DNA from: Vibrio zhugei | GTDB lineage: Bacteria; Pseudomonadota; Gammaproteobacteria; Enterobacterales; Vibrionaceae | Assembly (NCBI RefSeq): GCF_003716875.1 | Contig: NZ_CP033078.1 | Coordinates: 2,666,001 to 2,730,000, forward strand | Length of the DNA: 64,000 bases | Direction: 5' to 3' | Shown: piece after piece, positions 8,496-18,130 of the stretch | How positions within the stretch are numbered: the stretch's first letter is position 1 | Layout of the letters: each line of letters starts with the position of its first letter | Made by a program: the position numbers and the translations under genes | The notes under the pieces: generated by a model | The model's database searches: none | What the model was told of the DNA's origin: nothing | The model's input: only the letters and a program-made list of their open reading frames with translations

Positions 8496-9869
8496 ATGAC
8501 AACAACGAATACCACGCCACGAAAAACTGAGTTGGTCTATCAATTGAATGATAAGCCGCCACTTCCACAAACGCTCTTTGCTGCGCTTCAGCATTTATTG
8601 GCCATGTTTGTGGCAGTCATTACCCCATCGCTGATCATTTGTCAGTCGCTCGGCGTTCCGGCAGAGCAAACCAATGTCATCATCAGTATGTCGTTATTCG
8701 CATCGGGCGTGTCGTCATTCATCCAAATTCGCACCATTGGTCCCATCGGTTCAGGGCTACTTTCCATTCAAGGGACCAGCTTTAACTTTCTAGGCCCGAT
8801 CATTGGTGCCGGCATGTCATTAAAAGCCGGAGGCGCGGATGTGCCCACCATGATGTCTGCCATCTTTGGCACCATTTTGGTCGCCTCACTGGCTGAAATT
8901 TTGCTTTCGCGCGTCTTGCAATACGCACAAAAAATCATCACGCCGCTGGTCTCTGGCATCGTGGTGACCTTGATTGGTCTGACCCTCATTCAAGTAGGAT
9001 TGGTTTCGATGGGTGGGGGGTACTCTGCCATGAGCCAGCATACCTTTGGTAGTCTATCGAATCTGGCTCTAGCAGGAGTAGTATTGGGGTTAATTGTCCT
9101 CTTAAACCGCTCTCGTAACCCCTATATCCGAGTATCTTCAATTGTCATCGCCATGCTGGTCGGTTATGTCATGGCGTACATGATGGGCATGGTAGAGACC
9201 TCGACGACCTCAAAAAGTCATTGGATCGCCTTGCCGATTCCGATGCAATTTGGCTTGAGCTTCGATTGGTCACTGTTCATTCCTTTGGTATTGATCTTCT
9301 TGATTACCGCCCTTGAAGCAATTGGGGATATTACCGCGACGTCTGAAGTCTCCGGTGAACCAGTGAAAGGTCCCCTTTACCTCAAAAGAATTAAAGGCGG
9401 CGTATTAGCCGATGGCATCAACTCGGCCTTAGCCGCTTGTCTGAACAGCTTCCCCAACTCAACGTTCAGCCAGAATAATGGCATTATCATGCTGACGGGA
9501 GTCGCCAGTCGTTATGTGGGGTACTTTATTGCCGCTATGTTGGTGTTACTGGGGCTTTTCCCTGGCGTCGCGAACTTTGTCCAAATGATCCCAGAACCCG
9601 TATTAGGCGGGGCAACCATCGTCATGTTCGGTACGATTGCGGCGGCTGGAGTCCGCATTATTTCTCGTGTTGAGTTGGATCGCCGTGCGGTATTGATTAT
9701 GGCTCTGTCTTTTTCCATGGGATTAGGCATTGCTCAAAAACCCGAAATTCTGCAATTTATGCCAGAATTTGTGAAAAACTTATTCTCTACAGGCATTGCA
9801 GCCGGTGGGATCACAGCCATCGTGATGAACCTGATTTTACCTGTCCATCATCATGAAGAAGAGGCGTAA
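8496..9869 (+). CDS. xanP: Xanthine:H+ symporter, NCS2 family (XanP-like)
   Basis: A 457-aa inner-membrane permease. Most of the length is hydrophobic, as expected for the 14-helix NCS2 fold. The N-terminal region ([20 protein letters not shown], then [14 protein letters not shown]), the [17 protein letters not shown] segment, the substrate-site segment [16 protein letters not shown], and [15 protein letters not shown] are nearly the same as in E. coli XanP. Xanthine is therefore the likely substrate, taken up with protons; closely related members carry uric acid, so specificity is not certain. The gene is transcribed alone from a promoter with a PurR-like operator and ends at a terminator that overlaps the 3' end of the convergent envZ gene. 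Confidence 0.9.
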   Translation: MTTTNTTPRKTELVYQLNDKPPLPQTLFAALQHLLAMFVAVITPSLIICQSLGVPAEQTNVIISMSLFASGVSSFIQIRTIGPIGSGLLSIQGTSFNFLGPIIGAGMSLKAGGADVPTMMSAIFGTILVASLAEILLSRVLQYAQKIITPLVSGIVVTLIGLTLIQVGLVSMGGGYSAMSQHTFGSLSNLALAGVVLGLIVLLNRSRNPYIRVSSIVIAMLVGYVMAYMMGMVETSTTSKSHWIALPIPMQFGLSFDWSLFIPLVLIFLITALEAIGDITATSEVSGEPVKGPLYLKRIKGGVLADGINSALAACLNSFPNSTFSQNNGIIMLTGVASRYVGYFIAAMLVLLGLFPGVANFVQMIPEPVLGGATIVMFGTIAAAGVRIISRVELDRRAVLIMALSFSMGLGIAQKPEILQFMPEFVKNLFSTGIAAGGITAIVMNLILPVHHHEEEA

Positions 9870-9892
9870 GCGCACTTTCGTCTCACGCCATC

Positions 9893-9917
9893 ACGGGAAG
9901 CTCAGCTTCCCGTTTTT
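9893..9917 (+). terminator. xanP terminator
   Basis: ACGGGAAGCT and AGCTTCCCGT form a perfect ten-base-pair stem with a one-base centre, followed by TTTTT on the plus strand. The structure extends into the last codons of envZ, which converges on xanP. Confidence 0.75.
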
Positions 9918-11227
9918 GTCGCAACGGGAAAACTCAGTTGTACTTTCAGTCCGCCAGTGCTGCGGTTGGTCATGGCAACTCGCCCTTGATGCTGCGTCAC
10001 AATCCGTTTGACAATCGCCAAGCCTAACCCGGTACCTTCGCTGCCTCGCGCTCGGTCACCACGTGTAAACGGTTCAAACAAGGTCGCCACTTGGTCTGCG
10101 GGAATTCCCGGACCATCATCCTCGACCGTCAACCACACCATTTTACAATCGGCAGTCATACCCGATGATAATCGCACCCAGCCATTACCATAGCGATAAG
10201 CATTAACCACCAAATTGGTGACCGCGCGCTTAATACCGATCGGGTTACCCCGTGCAGGCAATATGGCATCGTTGAGAGACCATTCGACCTTATTTTCTCC
10301 CGCAAAGGCTTCTGCTGTCGCAATGTCACTGGCAATCTCATTGAGATCGACCGCTTCAAAGGCATCCACATTCATCGGTTTCAAATAATCCATGAACTGA
10401 CTGATGATTTCATTGCATTCTTCCGTATCGCTGATGATGCCTTCCGCAAGATAACTGTCTTCGGGTGACATCATTTCGGTCGCTAAACGAATTCGTGTTA
10501 ATGGCGTTCTTAAGTCATGACTAATGCCGGCCATCAGCAATGCACGGTCTTCTTCTAATGCTTGAATGCCTCGCGACATTTGATTAAAAGAGCGCGTCAC
10601 CGAACGAATTTCAGTGGCTCCTTTTTCGGGTAATGCCGCTGGAAATTCGCCCTGTCCTACTCGCTTGGCCGCTTTTTCCAACGCCAATAACGGTCGATTT
10701 TGTAAACGAATGAATAACCACCCTCCCGCCACAATCAAAAAGGCCATAATGATGCTGTTTCTAAATAACGGCGCAAAATCTTTTTCTTGCAGCTCAGATA
10801 ACGGAATGCGGATCAATTGGCCAGGTAGCTCGGCAATGCGAATCCACAAAACATAGCTTTCTTTACCTAACGCCATACGCACTTCGGTGGGCGAGCCTAA
10901 ATCTTGAGTCATTTCCTCACTCATCAAATCAATACTCACGCCACGCTGAAACTCTTGTGCAGCCGGACTGTGATCGGAATGGATGGTGACACCGAGCTGT
11001 TCTAATACTCGCTGGCGTTGCGGCGCATCAAGAGCAATGTGGTTGTGGCGAATCGAATCATCCAACATCAGGTTGATTTCATGTCCGAGAATTTTATTAA
11101 ACTGCTGCAAACTTGGCATTAAAGCGTAGTTAAACACCGCATAAAAGGAATACAGCTGACTCGCAATCAATAATGACAGAAAAAGGAGAATGGACTGGGT
11201 GAAGGTACTGCGAATTTTAATGCGCAT
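9902..11227 (-). CDS. envZ: Osmolarity sensor histidine kinase EnvZ
   Basis: A 441-aa membrane kinase that phosphorylates OmpR. Two membrane segments (about residues 12-34 and 158-176) enclose a periplasmic domain. After a HAMP domain comes the H-box [16 protein letters not shown] with the phospho-accepting His237, then the N-box [12 protein letters not shown], the G1 box DDGPGIP and the G2 box GTGLGLAIV. Length and motifs agree with E. coli EnvZ. The start ATG is preceded by AAAGAG. A 64-bp gap with a ten-base-pair hairpin separates it from ompR, whereas in enterobacteria the two genes overlap by a few bases. It is probably still co-transcribed with ompR, at reduced level. Confidence 0.95.
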   Translation of the reverse strand: MRIKIRSTFTQSILLFLSLLIASQLYSFYAVFNYALMPSLQQFNKILGHEINLMLDDSIRHNHIALDAPQRQRVLEQLGVTIHSDHSPAAQEFQRGVSIDLMSEEMTQDLGSPTEVRMALGKESYVLWIRIAELPGQLIRIPLSELQEKDFAPLFRNSIIMAFLIVAGGWLFIRLQNRPLLALEKAAKRVGQGEFPAALPEKGATEIRSVTRSFNQMSRGIQALEEDRALLMAGISHDLRTPLTRIRLATEMMSPEDSYLAEGIISDTEECNEIISQFMDYLKPMNVDAFEAVDLNEIASDIATAEAFAGENKVEWSLNDAILPARGNPIGIKRAVTNLVVNAYRYGNGWVRLSSGMTADCKMVWLTVEDDGPGIPADQVATLFEPFTRGDRARGSEGTGLGLAIVKRIVTQHQGRVAMTNRSTGGLKVQLSFPVATKTGS

Positions 11228-11256
11228 AAGTACTCTTTAATATCTGAGAATAAAAC

Positions 11257-11282
11257 ACGAGCAGTGCTCATACACTGCTCGT
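11257..11282 (-). terminator. Hairpin (attenuator-like) between ompR and envZ
   Basis: ACGAGCAGTG and CACTGCTCGT form a perfect ten-base-pair stem with a six-base loop. On the minus strand it is followed by GTTTTA, a short U-tract. It could partly terminate transcription after ompR or protect the ompR 3' end, making the regulator more abundant than its kinase. Confidence 0.6.
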
Positions 11283-11291
11283 CATCGCTGA

Positions 11292-12011
11292 CTATTTTAA
11301 TTTACCGTCGGGAACGAAAACATAGCCGAGCCCCCACACGGTTTGAATATAGCGGGGTTTGCTGGGATCTTCTTCTAACATGCGGCGTAAACGCGAGATC
11401 TGCACATCAATGGAACGCTCCATTGCCGAGTACTCACGACCGCGCGCCATATTCATCAACTTGTCACGCGACAAGGGTTCACGCGCATTTAAGACTAGCG
11501 CCTTCAACACCGCAAACTCGCCCGAGGTCAACGGCATTGGCTCGTCATTACGATACATCTCACGAGTCCCCAAATTCAGACGAAATTCGCCGAACTCAAC
11601 CATCGACTCTTCCGAGCTTGGTGCACCAGGGGCTTCAATGACTTGGCGTCGCAATACCGCTTTGATCCGAGCTAACAATTCACGTGGATTAAAAGGTTTA
11701 GGCAGATAATCATCCGCGCCCACTTCCAATCCGACAATGCGGTCAATCTCATCCCCTTTTGCCGTCAGCATCAAAATGGGCAACATATTATTGGCGTTAC
11801 GCAGCCGACGACATATCGAGAGTCCATCTTCGCCGGGTAACATTAAATCCAACACCATCAGGTGAAAGTTTTCACGAGTTAACAAGCGATCCATTTGTTC
11901 GCCATTGGCCACACTACGAACTTGAAATCCTTGTTCGGAGAGGTAACGTTCTAACAAAGAGCGCAAACGCGCATCATCATCAACCACCAGAACTTTATAA
12001 CTTTCTTGCAT
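11292..12011 (-). CDS. ompR: Response regulator OmpR
   Basis: A 239-aa DNA-binding response regulator, the same length as E. coli OmpR and very similar throughout. The receiver domain has the acidic pocket DDD (11-13), the phosphorylated Asp55 in MVLDLMLPGEDG, and Lys105 in LPKPFNPRELLAR. The C-terminal winged helix includes EYSAMERSIDVQISRLRRML and the ending YIQTVWGLGYVFVPDG. The frame reaches four codons further upstream, but the start at MQESYKVLVVDDD matches the family. OmpR~P adjusts porin and other envelope genes to osmolarity. It is upstream of envZ and about 150 bp downstream of greB on the same strand. Confidence 0.97.
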   Translation of the reverse strand: MQESYKVLVVDDDARLRSLLERYLSEQGFQVRSVANGEQMDRLLTRENFHLMVLDLMLPGEDGLSICRRLRNANNMLPILMLTAKGDEIDRIVGLEVGADDYLPKPFNPRELLARIKAVLRRQVIEAPGAPSSEESMVEFGEFRLNLGTREMYRNDEPMPLTSGEFAVLKALVLNAREPLSRDKLMNMARGREYSAMERSIDVQISRLRRMLEEDPSKPRYIQTVWGLGYVFVPDGKLK

Positions 12012-12164
12012 GATATCCCTCATTGACTCACGCCAATCTCTTTTTCTATGAGTATCAATGTATCACCAAGCGCACCGCAGGGTAATAAACAATTGTTAAC
12101 GTTTGTTTCCTACCAAACCAGCCAGCCGATGCATGGCGCAGTTCACCGCGATGAGACGCCACCG

Positions 12165-12650
12165 CTAAGATGAACTGCTACGATACTCGATACGGTTAAT
12201 GAACCACGTTTTCTTACCTGAAGGCGTCACCACTTCGACATCGTCATCGACTTCTCGCTTCAAGAGCGCTCGTGCCATCGGGGAATCAATCGAAATATAC
12301 TCTTTTTTATCCCCATAAATTTCTTCGGGGCCGACAATGCGAAAACGCTTGGTTTCCCCCTCTTCGTTTTCAATCTCAACCCAAGCGCCAAAAAACACTT
12401 TGCCATCTTGTTGCGGCGAATAGTCGACAATGGTCAATTCGGGTAATAACTTGCGTAAGTAGCGCACTCGGCGGTCAATTTGCCGTAATAGGCGCTTATT
12501 AAACGTATAATCCGCGTTTTCCGAGCGATCCCCTAGGCTGGCAGCCCAAGTAACAATTTTAGTGACTTCGGGGCGACGCTCATTCCACAGGTAATCATGC
12601 TCTTCTTTAAGCTGTTGATAGCCTTCTCGCGTAATCAGCTTTGTTTTCAC
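12165..12650 (-). CDS. greB: Transcript cleavage factor GreB
   Basis: A 161-aa factor that enters the RNA polymerase secondary channel and stimulates cleavage of backtracked RNA. The N-terminal coiled coil (about residues 8-75) carries the tip sequence SLGDRSENADY with the acidic residues that position the catalytic metal. The C-terminal FKBP-like domain includes FGAWVEIENEEGE, SIDSPMARALL and the ending NRIEY. GreB is distinguished from GreA by the EEHDYLWNERRPEVTK start. An inverted repeat (GCAGTTCA/TGAACTGC) surrounds the stop codon. The neighbours are ompR downstream and, upstream, the tct operon ending at a terminator. Confidence 0.95.
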   Translation of the reverse strand: MKTKLITREGYQQLKEEHDYLWNERRPEVTKIVTWAASLGDRSENADYTFNKRLLRQIDRRVRYLRKLLPELTIVDYSPQQDGKVFFGAWVEIENEEGETKRFRIVGPEEIYGDKKEYISIDSPMARALLKREVDDDVEVVTPSGKKTWFINRIEYRSSSS

Positions 12651-12847
12651 TGCAATACTCCACGATGATGATCACGATAGTTAAGCGACGAAAATAGCGT
12701 TTTTATGGCGTATTTTCTAGTCATGATAAAAGGAAACCATCGATAACACCCTATCAATGCTCACCTTTTGTGAAATCACCATGGCTTTTCGTTGGGCAAA
12801 GCAGCCCACTCACCCATGCTGTACTCGGTTTCTCGGGCGGGCTTAAC

Positions 12848-12878
12848 GAAAAACGCCCTTCCAACAGGAAAGGCGTTT
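12848..12878 (-). terminator. Terminator of the tctCBA operon
   Basis: On the minus strand AACGCCTTTCC pairs with GGAAGGGCGTT across a four-base loop, with TTT following. It lies just after the tctA stop codon. Confidence 0.75.
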
Positions 12879-12901
12879 GCATAAGCCGTTGTAAATGCCA
12901 T

Positions 12902-14422
12902 TTACGACGACGAATCACTGGACGTTTTGACTGCGGTACGATTCAGCATCCCCGTCACTTTCGAACCGAACAATGACAGCAGCAGTAAACCGATAATCAG
13001 TAACGTGATCGGACGTTCAAAAATGTAGCTGATTTCCCCGCCACTGATCTGATAGGTGTGCAGGAAGTTACTCTCCGCCATTCCCCCTAATAAAATGCCA
13101 ATCACCGCAGCAGGAACGGAATAATGAAGATGAGTAAACACCCAGCCAACAATCGCGAAAACGAGCACAGCAACAGGACCCGCAATATTACCGGTTAAAC
13201 CGAACGAACCGAACACGGCCATCGACAGGACCGATGGAATCAAAATGTTCATCGGAACTTTGACCACATTCGCCAATAACGGAATAAACATCAATCCAAG
13301 TGCGATGAGTAACACCACCTGACCAAAGTTCGCCAGAATGATGGCATAGACGATATCCGTCTGTTCACGAATGAATTGAGGCCCACCGGTAATGTTATGC
13401 ATCGCGAAGGCAGCGAGCATCACAGCGGTAGCCCCGCCACCAGGAATCCCTAAGGCCAGTAGCGTAGCCATCGACCCCGCTTCGGAGGTTGAGTTGGCCG
13501 ACTCGGCCGCCACCACGCCTTTGGGATTGCCTTTGCCATAACTTTGCGGATCCTTGTCGCGACGCTTCGTTTCAATGTAAGACAACAGGTTCGAAACCGA
13601 TGAGCCAACCCCTGGCACCGCTCCGACAAACACGCCAATTAAGCTGCCGCGTAACATCACTTTGGGATGCTTAAACGCATGGGTTACCCCGCCAAGAATC
13701 TCTCGAATACTCACTTTACGCGCCGATTCATCTGCCACTAAATAATTGGTATTAACGAGTTTGAAGAGCTCAGAAGCGGCGAACATCCCCATCATTGCTG
13801 GGATAACTGGCACACCATCGAGCAAATATTCATTGCCCAATGTCCCTCTCGCCACACCAACTTCACTAAAACCGATGGTCCCGATAAGCAACCCCACCAT
13901 GCCAGAGATCAACCCTTTAAGCATCGCGTCACCTCTAAGACTGGCAATCAGCGTGATTCCCCAAAAAATGACCATCAGCATTTCAGATGGTCCTAATTTC
14001 AAGACAAGCACTGAAATCGGTTGAATGAGTAAGAACAGGATAATGTAGCCAAACAGCACACCGAAACAAGAAGACCCCAGAGCGATACCCAGTGCCTTAT
14101 TATGTTGCCCTTTTCTTGCCATCGGATAGCCATCAAACGCCGTTGCGATCGCCGAAGATGTGCCGGGTATGTTCATTAAAATAGCTGGGATCCCACTCCC
14201 AAAAGAACCACCAGTAAAAATGGCCGTTAAAAACAACATCGCTTCTAAAAAGCTCATGTAGAGAGTAGCAGGCAAAAATATCGCCATCGCCATCGAGATC
14301 TGTAAGCCAGGAATGGCACCAAATACCAAACCAATAATAATGCCGGGGAAGACGTACAACCACGGTCCTACCGAAGAGAAAAGCAAATCCGCTCCGGCAG
14401 TAATTGCGGAAAAATCTAACAT
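12902..14422 (-). CDS. tctA: Tripartite tricarboxylate transporter, large membrane subunit TctA
   Basis: A 506-aa, mostly hydrophobic protein of the TctA family, the large permease of a tripartite tricarboxylate transporter that uses the ion gradient together with a periplasmic binding protein. Family features are visible: FPGIIIGLVFGAIPGL near residue 24, then IMNIPGTSSAIATAFDGYP, and the internal repeat VGAVPGVGSS with ALGIPGGGATAVML around residues 270-330. The proline/glycine-rich loops are typical of this family. The gene follows tctB by nine bases with a strong AGGAG site and ends the operon. The substrate (citrate or another di/tricarboxylate) cannot be read from sequence. Confidence 0.93.
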   Translation of the reverse strand: MLDFSAITAGADLLFSSVGPWLYVFPGIIIGLVFGAIPGLQISMAMAIFLPATLYMSFLEAMLFLTAIFTGGSFGSGIPAILMNIPGTSSAIATAFDGYPMARKGQHNKALGIALGSSCFGVLFGYIILFLLIQPISVLVLKLGPSEMLMVIFWGITLIASLRGDAMLKGLISGMVGLLIGTIGFSEVGVARGTLGNEYLLDGVPVIPAMMGMFAASELFKLVNTNYLVADESARKVSIREILGGVTHAFKHPKVMLRGSLIGVFVGAVPGVGSSVSNLLSYIETKRRDKDPQSYGKGNPKGVVAAESANSTSEAGSMATLLALGIPGGGATAVMLAAFAMHNITGGPQFIREQTDIVYAIILANFGQVVLLIALGLMFIPLLANVVKVPMNILIPSVLSMAVFGSFGLTGNIAGPVAVLVFAIVGWVFTHLHYSVPAAVIGILLGGMAESNFLHTYQISGGEISYIFERPITLLIIGLLLLSLFGSKVTGMLNRTAVKTSSDSSS

Positions 14423-14431
14423 TCTGTTCTC

Positions 14432-14905
14432 CTAGTATTCAGTGGGAAGTAAGGTCATTGGCATAGGATATGGCAGCATCTGCGCGAAGAATGTCGACAT
14501 CAACAGAGCAAACGCAATGCTATAACCAATCAACCATACAAAGCGGCGTTCCTTTTGTACCCACAGGAACACCCCCACAAACAAGGCCGTTGCGATATCA
14601 AATCCAATGGTTTCCAGAGACAACACATACACCGTAAACAAACCGATGATGGGCAGTTCGGATTTGATGCTATGCACCTCCTTCGGGACAACATCCTCTT
14701 GGATGACCACTTCCGGTTTCGCAATCACTTGGCGAATCAGCTCGATAAGACACAAGGTCAACGCAATCAGTGCGACAGGCGCAATGAGAATCAGGTTTTC
14801 AATGGCAGGTGACGCTTGGTAAGCATCCCAAGAATACCAACCCACAAACAAGGCCAAGACGATCACCACGCAGGCGTCGGCCGATCGTTGATTGAACAAT
14901 CTCAT
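14432..14905 (-). CDS. tctB: Tripartite tricarboxylate transporter, small membrane subunit TctB
   Basis: About 157 aa with four hydrophobic segments (near residues 8-28, 38-60, 86-104 and 120-152), the layout of TctB small subunits. The frame can be read from a TTG four codons upstream, but that region is the Shine-Dalgarno itself (TTTTGGAG), so the ATG at 14905 is the better start. The function is inferred mainly from position between tctC and tctA, since TctB sequences are poorly conserved. A hairpin separates it from tctC. Confidence 0.88.
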   Translation of the reverse strand: MRLFNQRSADACVVIVLALFVGWYSWDAYQASPAIENLILIAPVALIALTLCLIELIRQVIAKPEVVIQEDVVPKEVHSIKSELPIIGLFTVYVLSLETIGFDIATALFVGVFLWVQKERRFVWLIGYSIAFALLMSTFFAQMLPYPMPMTLLPTEY

Positions 14906-14928
14906 AAAGAACTCCAAAATCTGAAATG

Positions 14929-14958
14929 GCTGACTAGCCTCGTGACGCGCTAGTCAGC
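14929..14958 (-). other. Hairpin between tctC and tctB
   Basis: GCTGACTAGC and GCTAGTCAGC form a perfect ten-base-pair stem with a ten-base loop. No good U-tract follows on the minus strand, so it is more likely an mRNA-stabilising or partial-termination structure. Such elements are common where a binding protein must be made in excess of the membrane subunits. Confidence 0.6.
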
Positions 14959-14969
14959 GATGGAAAGGA

Positions 14970-15965
14970 TTAGTTGAGAAGATTCTTGTACTTGTTGAAA
15001 GTCTCGTAATTCTCTTTCATCAATTTTTTAGAGCGCTCAGGACCGACCCATACGCCACCAATCTCATTACTTTTCAGTAGCTTTTGTACATCATGCCGAG
15101 CCAAAGTATTTTCGAATGCTTGCGTCAGTTTGGCGTAGCGTTCTGGGTATTTTTCCTTGAAAGCATGAGTGACCGCAAAACCTCGCATGGAGCCAGTTAA
15201 CACCGGTACTTTAACGTCTAATGGTTTAAGCGCCTCATTGACAGTCGGCACATCCCAACGCTCGCTGCGCTTATCGCGAACGACAGCAAGTGGTCGGATA
15301 AACTCTCGAATCCCTTCGCTGCCCTGCGCGCTAATAATGATAAAATCCACCTGTCCGCCCGCGACGGCAGAGCGCGCTTTACCACCACTATTGAAAGTCA
15401 CGAGGTTCAGGTTTTCTTGTGGGATGTCATAGTTATTGAGCAACAGTTTTGCCATTAAATGTCCGCCTGAACCTTGTACAACCGCGGCTTTAATGGACTT
15501 GGGTTTTTCCTTAATCGCCGTTAATAAGCTTGGCAAATCTTGGTAAGCGCTGTCTTTGTTTACTGCAATCAACTCAAAGTCAAACCATTGAAAATTAATA
15601 TAAGAAAAGTCATTGATGGTATAACTCGCGTTACCTTTTAAAATTGTATTGGACAGATAAGGGGCAAACGTAGAGGCAAAGATTGTATAACCATCATCAC
15701 GGCGATTCAGAACATAGTTCGCCGCAATCTGTGTACCCGCCCCTTTTTTGTTAATGATCTTAACCGGTTGACCGAGCTCTTCGGCTAAATAGGTCGACAT
15801 CGTTCGCGTCATACGGTCAGCGCTTCCACCCACCCCTAAACCAACGACAATGTTCACTGGTTTTTTGGGATAATTATCCGCTAGCGCGGTATGTGGGAGC
15901 AGTATAGAGAGTGTTAGCCCTGTCACAGCTGAGAGCCGTAGGATTGTCTTGTTAAGCATATTCAT
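14970..15965 (-). CDS. tctC: Tripartite tricarboxylate transporter substrate-binding protein TctC
   Basis: A 331-aa periplasmic binding protein. A signal peptide is evident (positively charged start, hydrophobic core LSAVTGLTLSILLP, cleavage after HTALA at about residue 29). The mature protein begins YPKKPVNIVVGLGVGGSADR, the typical opening of TctC/Bug proteins, followed by GAGTQIAANYVLNR. It captures the carboxylate and delivers it to TctAB. The start ATG has AAGGA eight bases upstream; a second ATG two codons later is possible. It is the first gene of the operon and is divergent from the tctDE regulators. Confidence 0.93.
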   Translation of the reverse strand: MNMLNKTILRLSAVTGLTLSILLPHTALADNYPKKPVNIVVGLGVGGSADRMTRTMSTYLAEELGQPVKIINKKGAGTQIAANYVLNRRDDGYTIFASTFAPYLSNTILKGNASYTINDFSYINFQWFDFELIAVNKDSAYQDLPSLLTAIKEKPKSIKAAVVQGSGGHLMAKLLLNNYDIPQENLNLVTFNSGGKARSAVAGGQVDFIIISAQGSEGIREFIRPLAVVRDKRSERWDVPTVNEALKPLDVKVPVLTGSMRGFAVTHAFKEKYPERYAKLTQAFENTLARHDVQKLLKSNEIGGVWVGPERSKKLMKENYETFNKYKNLLN

Positions 15966-15985
15966 TTTACCATTCCTTAGTTTTA

Positions 15986-16050
15986 ATTATATTTGTATTA
16001 ACCTTTTGTTTACACTTTGTACCCTAACCATACTCCCTGTCATTAACCTT
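15986..16050 (-). promoter_or_regulatory. tctC promoter with candidate TctD-binding repeats
   Basis: On the minus strand a perfect TATAAT (15991-15986) lies 17 bases after TGTAAA (16014-16009), a poor -35 element as expected of an activated promoter. The nine bases AAGGTTAAT occur twice on the minus strand (16050-16042 and 16005-15997), 45 bp apart, and a related GGTTAGGG lies between them. These could be sites for the divergently encoded TctD. In other bacteria TctD controls tctC; the site assignment here is inference. Confidence 0.45.
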
Positions 16051-16098
16051 GCACCGCTGACAGGCTCGCGTTTTTAAATCAAATTTTTGAAGTAAGTC

Positions 16099-16770
16099 AT
16101 GCGCATATTAATCGTCGAAGACAGTGTTGTTATCGCTGAAGGTTTAAAAAAAATCCTTTCAAGTAAAGGGTTTGCAGTCGATTTGTTTCATTCTGGTGAA
16201 CAAGCTTTGCATGCTATCCAAACCCAGCAGTTTGACCTCTTACTGCTCGACTTAGGGCTGCCAGACTGTGACGGGCTGCAAATTCTTCGTGACTTTCGGC
16301 AGGCTAAGAGAAATCTACCCGTCTTGATCATTTCAGCGCGAGCGTCGCTCGAGGAACGGATTTTAGGTCTGAATGAAGGCGCAGATGATTACCTGTGTAA
16401 ACCCTTTGAGCCCGAAGAAGTGGTGGCGAGAGTCCATGCATTACTGCGACGGGCGACATCACGAGCCAGTAACGTTATCGAACATGGTCCACTGACCTTG
16501 GATATGGAGAGCAAAAAAATCACGTTTCATGGCCAAGATGTGGTGCTGCATCGTCGTGAGATTTCGGTATTGGAATATTTGCTCGCCAATGTCGAGCGCG
16601 TGGTGAGCAAACCACAAATTGTGCAACATATCTCCTCTTTTGAGGACGAACTCAGTGAAACCGCCATCGAGACCTACATTTCACGTTTACGCAAAAAATT
16701 CATGCCCGATCTTAATATTCGGACTGTCAGAGGATTAGGGTATATGCTGGGAAAGCCGAACAGTGATTAA
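16099..16770 (+). CDS. tctD: OmpR-family response regulator TctD
   Basis: A 223-aa regulator. The receiver domain has the acidic pair Glu7-Asp8, the phosphorylated Asp51 in LLLLDLGLPDCDG, and the switch lysine in DDYLCKPFEPEE. The C-terminal winged helix ends TYISRLRKKFMPDLNIRTVRGLGYML. It is paired with the overlapping kinase gene tctE and is divergent from tctCBA, so the assignment to tricarboxylate-transport control rests on context together with similarity to the TctD/QseB subgroup. Confidence 0.88.
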   Translation: MRILIVEDSVVIAEGLKKILSSKGFAVDLFHSGEQALHAIQTQQFDLLLLDLGLPDCDGLQILRDFRQAKRNLPVLIISARASLEERILGLNEGADDYLCKPFEPEEVVARVHALLRRATSRASNVIEHGPLTLDMESKKITFHGQDVVLHRREISVLEYLLANVERVVSKPQIVQHISSFEDELSETAIETYISRLRKKFMPDLNIRTVRGLGYMLGKPNSD

Positions 16771-18130
16771 TCTGCAATCGCTGTCACAGCGTTTATATTT
16801 TGCGATCGCCAGTGCGCTGATCTTACTCACGTTATTCATCTTTTTTATCAGCACTTGGGTATTGGAAGAAAAGTCTGAACGCCTTTACGACAATATGTTG
16901 ATTGCCGTCACCAAAAAAATCGATGATAAGTTGGTCGTTAAAAATAACAAAATACATCTGGATATGGATTACTTCTCCATCGATACGTTAAGTGATGTAA
17001 GAAGTGAAAAGATTTTCTATCGCATCATTGCACCGAATGGTGATCTGCTGGCGGGGTTCGAAGGGCTTCCTCTCGCCCCTAAACCAAAAGAGCAATCCAT
17101 CGTACTCTACAACACCGTCTACTCTGGAACCCCCTTACGCGCGGCTCAGTATACGGCGCGCACCCTCATCGGCGATGCCATTATTGTGATTGCGGAATCG
17201 AAGCACGGACGCCATGCGACCCTGTCGGGATTAAAGCGCCAAATCATTTTGGTCGCTTTATTCACCTGCATTGGTACGCTCATCCTGGTCGCGTTCATTG
17301 TACGTAAAGGACTCAAGCCTCTTAATCAACTGCAGCAAGAAATTCGTTTGCGGTCAGAAACCAACTTAAATCCCATTGATACCAACGTCCCACCCGAAGT
17401 GGAAGCGCTGGTTCAATCTCTCAACAACCTGATGGCAAGGCTGCAAAAAAGTATCGAGATCAGCCACAACTTTAATTCCGATCTCTCTCATCAATTGAGA
17501 ACCCCACTAGCTGAAATGAAAATGCAACTTGATATGTATCATCGCTCCCCGCAAACCGAGGATCTCAACGGATTGGAACGTAATATTGCCTTAATGACTC
17601 GGTTGACCGAACAAATGCTTCATTACGCCAAAATACAGAACCGTACTGTGTCGAGTGAATATTGGACGAACGTTGATATTGTTGCGTTCTGCCGACATTT
17701 CTGCCAAAAACATGCACCTATGGTGTTTAATCGAGGCCAATCGATCGCCTTTGAAACCACCGTGGCATCAGTGCAATGTCACATCGATGAAACCTTACTA
17801 GAAAGCGCGTTACTGAACCTGATTGAAAACTCGCTCAAGTATGGCAGTCCAACCCATCGCGAGGGGGAAATCATCATGCGATTAACTCGCGATAACCAAA
17901 CCGTATCGATCTCAATCACCGACCAAGGTCATGGGGTCAACCAACAAGCACTCCAGTCAATGCTAGAAAGAAAAGTCCGCTTGGATCGCTCCAAGCAGGG
18001 GTTTGGCCTTGGCTTAGCCATCGTCAAGCAGGTCGTGGAAATGCATGGTGGACAGTTGCACATCGTCAATGCGCTCCCTAGAGGATTAAAAGTCACGCTC
18101 AGCGGTTTGCACATCCTCTGCGAAGATTAA
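16763..18130 (+). CDS. tctE: Sensor histidine kinase TctE
   Basis: A 455-aa membrane kinase starting at a GTG that overlaps the end of tctD by eight bases, so translation is probably coupled. Two membrane segments (about residues 11-33 and 156-175) enclose a periplasmic sensor domain of about 120 aa. The HAMP region is followed by the H-box NSDLSHQLRTPLAEMKM with His243, the N-box LLNLIENSLKYG, the G1 box DQGHGV and the G2 box [11 protein letters not shown]. It likely senses an external carboxylate and phosphorylates TctD. The downstream 250 bp to tex hold no gene, only a short ATGGTG/CACCAT hairpin near 18160. Confidence 0.88.
   Translation: MINLQSLSQRLYFAIASALILLTLFIFFISTWVLEEKSERLYDNMLIAVTKKIDDKLVVKNNKIHLDMDYFSIDTLSDVRSEKIFYRIIAPNGDLLAGFEGLPLAPKPKEQSIVLYNTVYSGTPLRAAQYTARTLIGDAIIVIAESKHGRHATLSGLKRQIILVALFTCIGTLILVAFIVRKGLKPLNQLQQEIRLRSETNLNPIDTNVPPEVEALVQSLNNLMARLQKSIEISHNFNSDLSHQLRTPLAEMKMQLDMYHRSPQTEDLNGLERNIALMTRLTEQMLHYAKIQNRTVSSEYWTNVDIVAFCRHFCQKHAPMVFNRGQSIAFETTVASVQCHIDETLLESALLNLIENSLKYGSPTHREGEIIMRLTRDNQTVSISITDQGHGVNQQALQSMLERKVRLDRSKQGFGLGLAIVKQVVEMHGGQLHIVNALPRGLKVTLSGLHILCED

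Noticed and set aside
11264..11641. 125-codon frame antisense to ompR
   Set aside because: Shadow of ompR; begins within the ompR-envZ hairpin and has no credible product.
12165..12200. Inverted repeat around the greB stop codon as a terminator
   Set aside because: The loop is long and no T-tract follows; could be mRNA structure but not a supported terminator.
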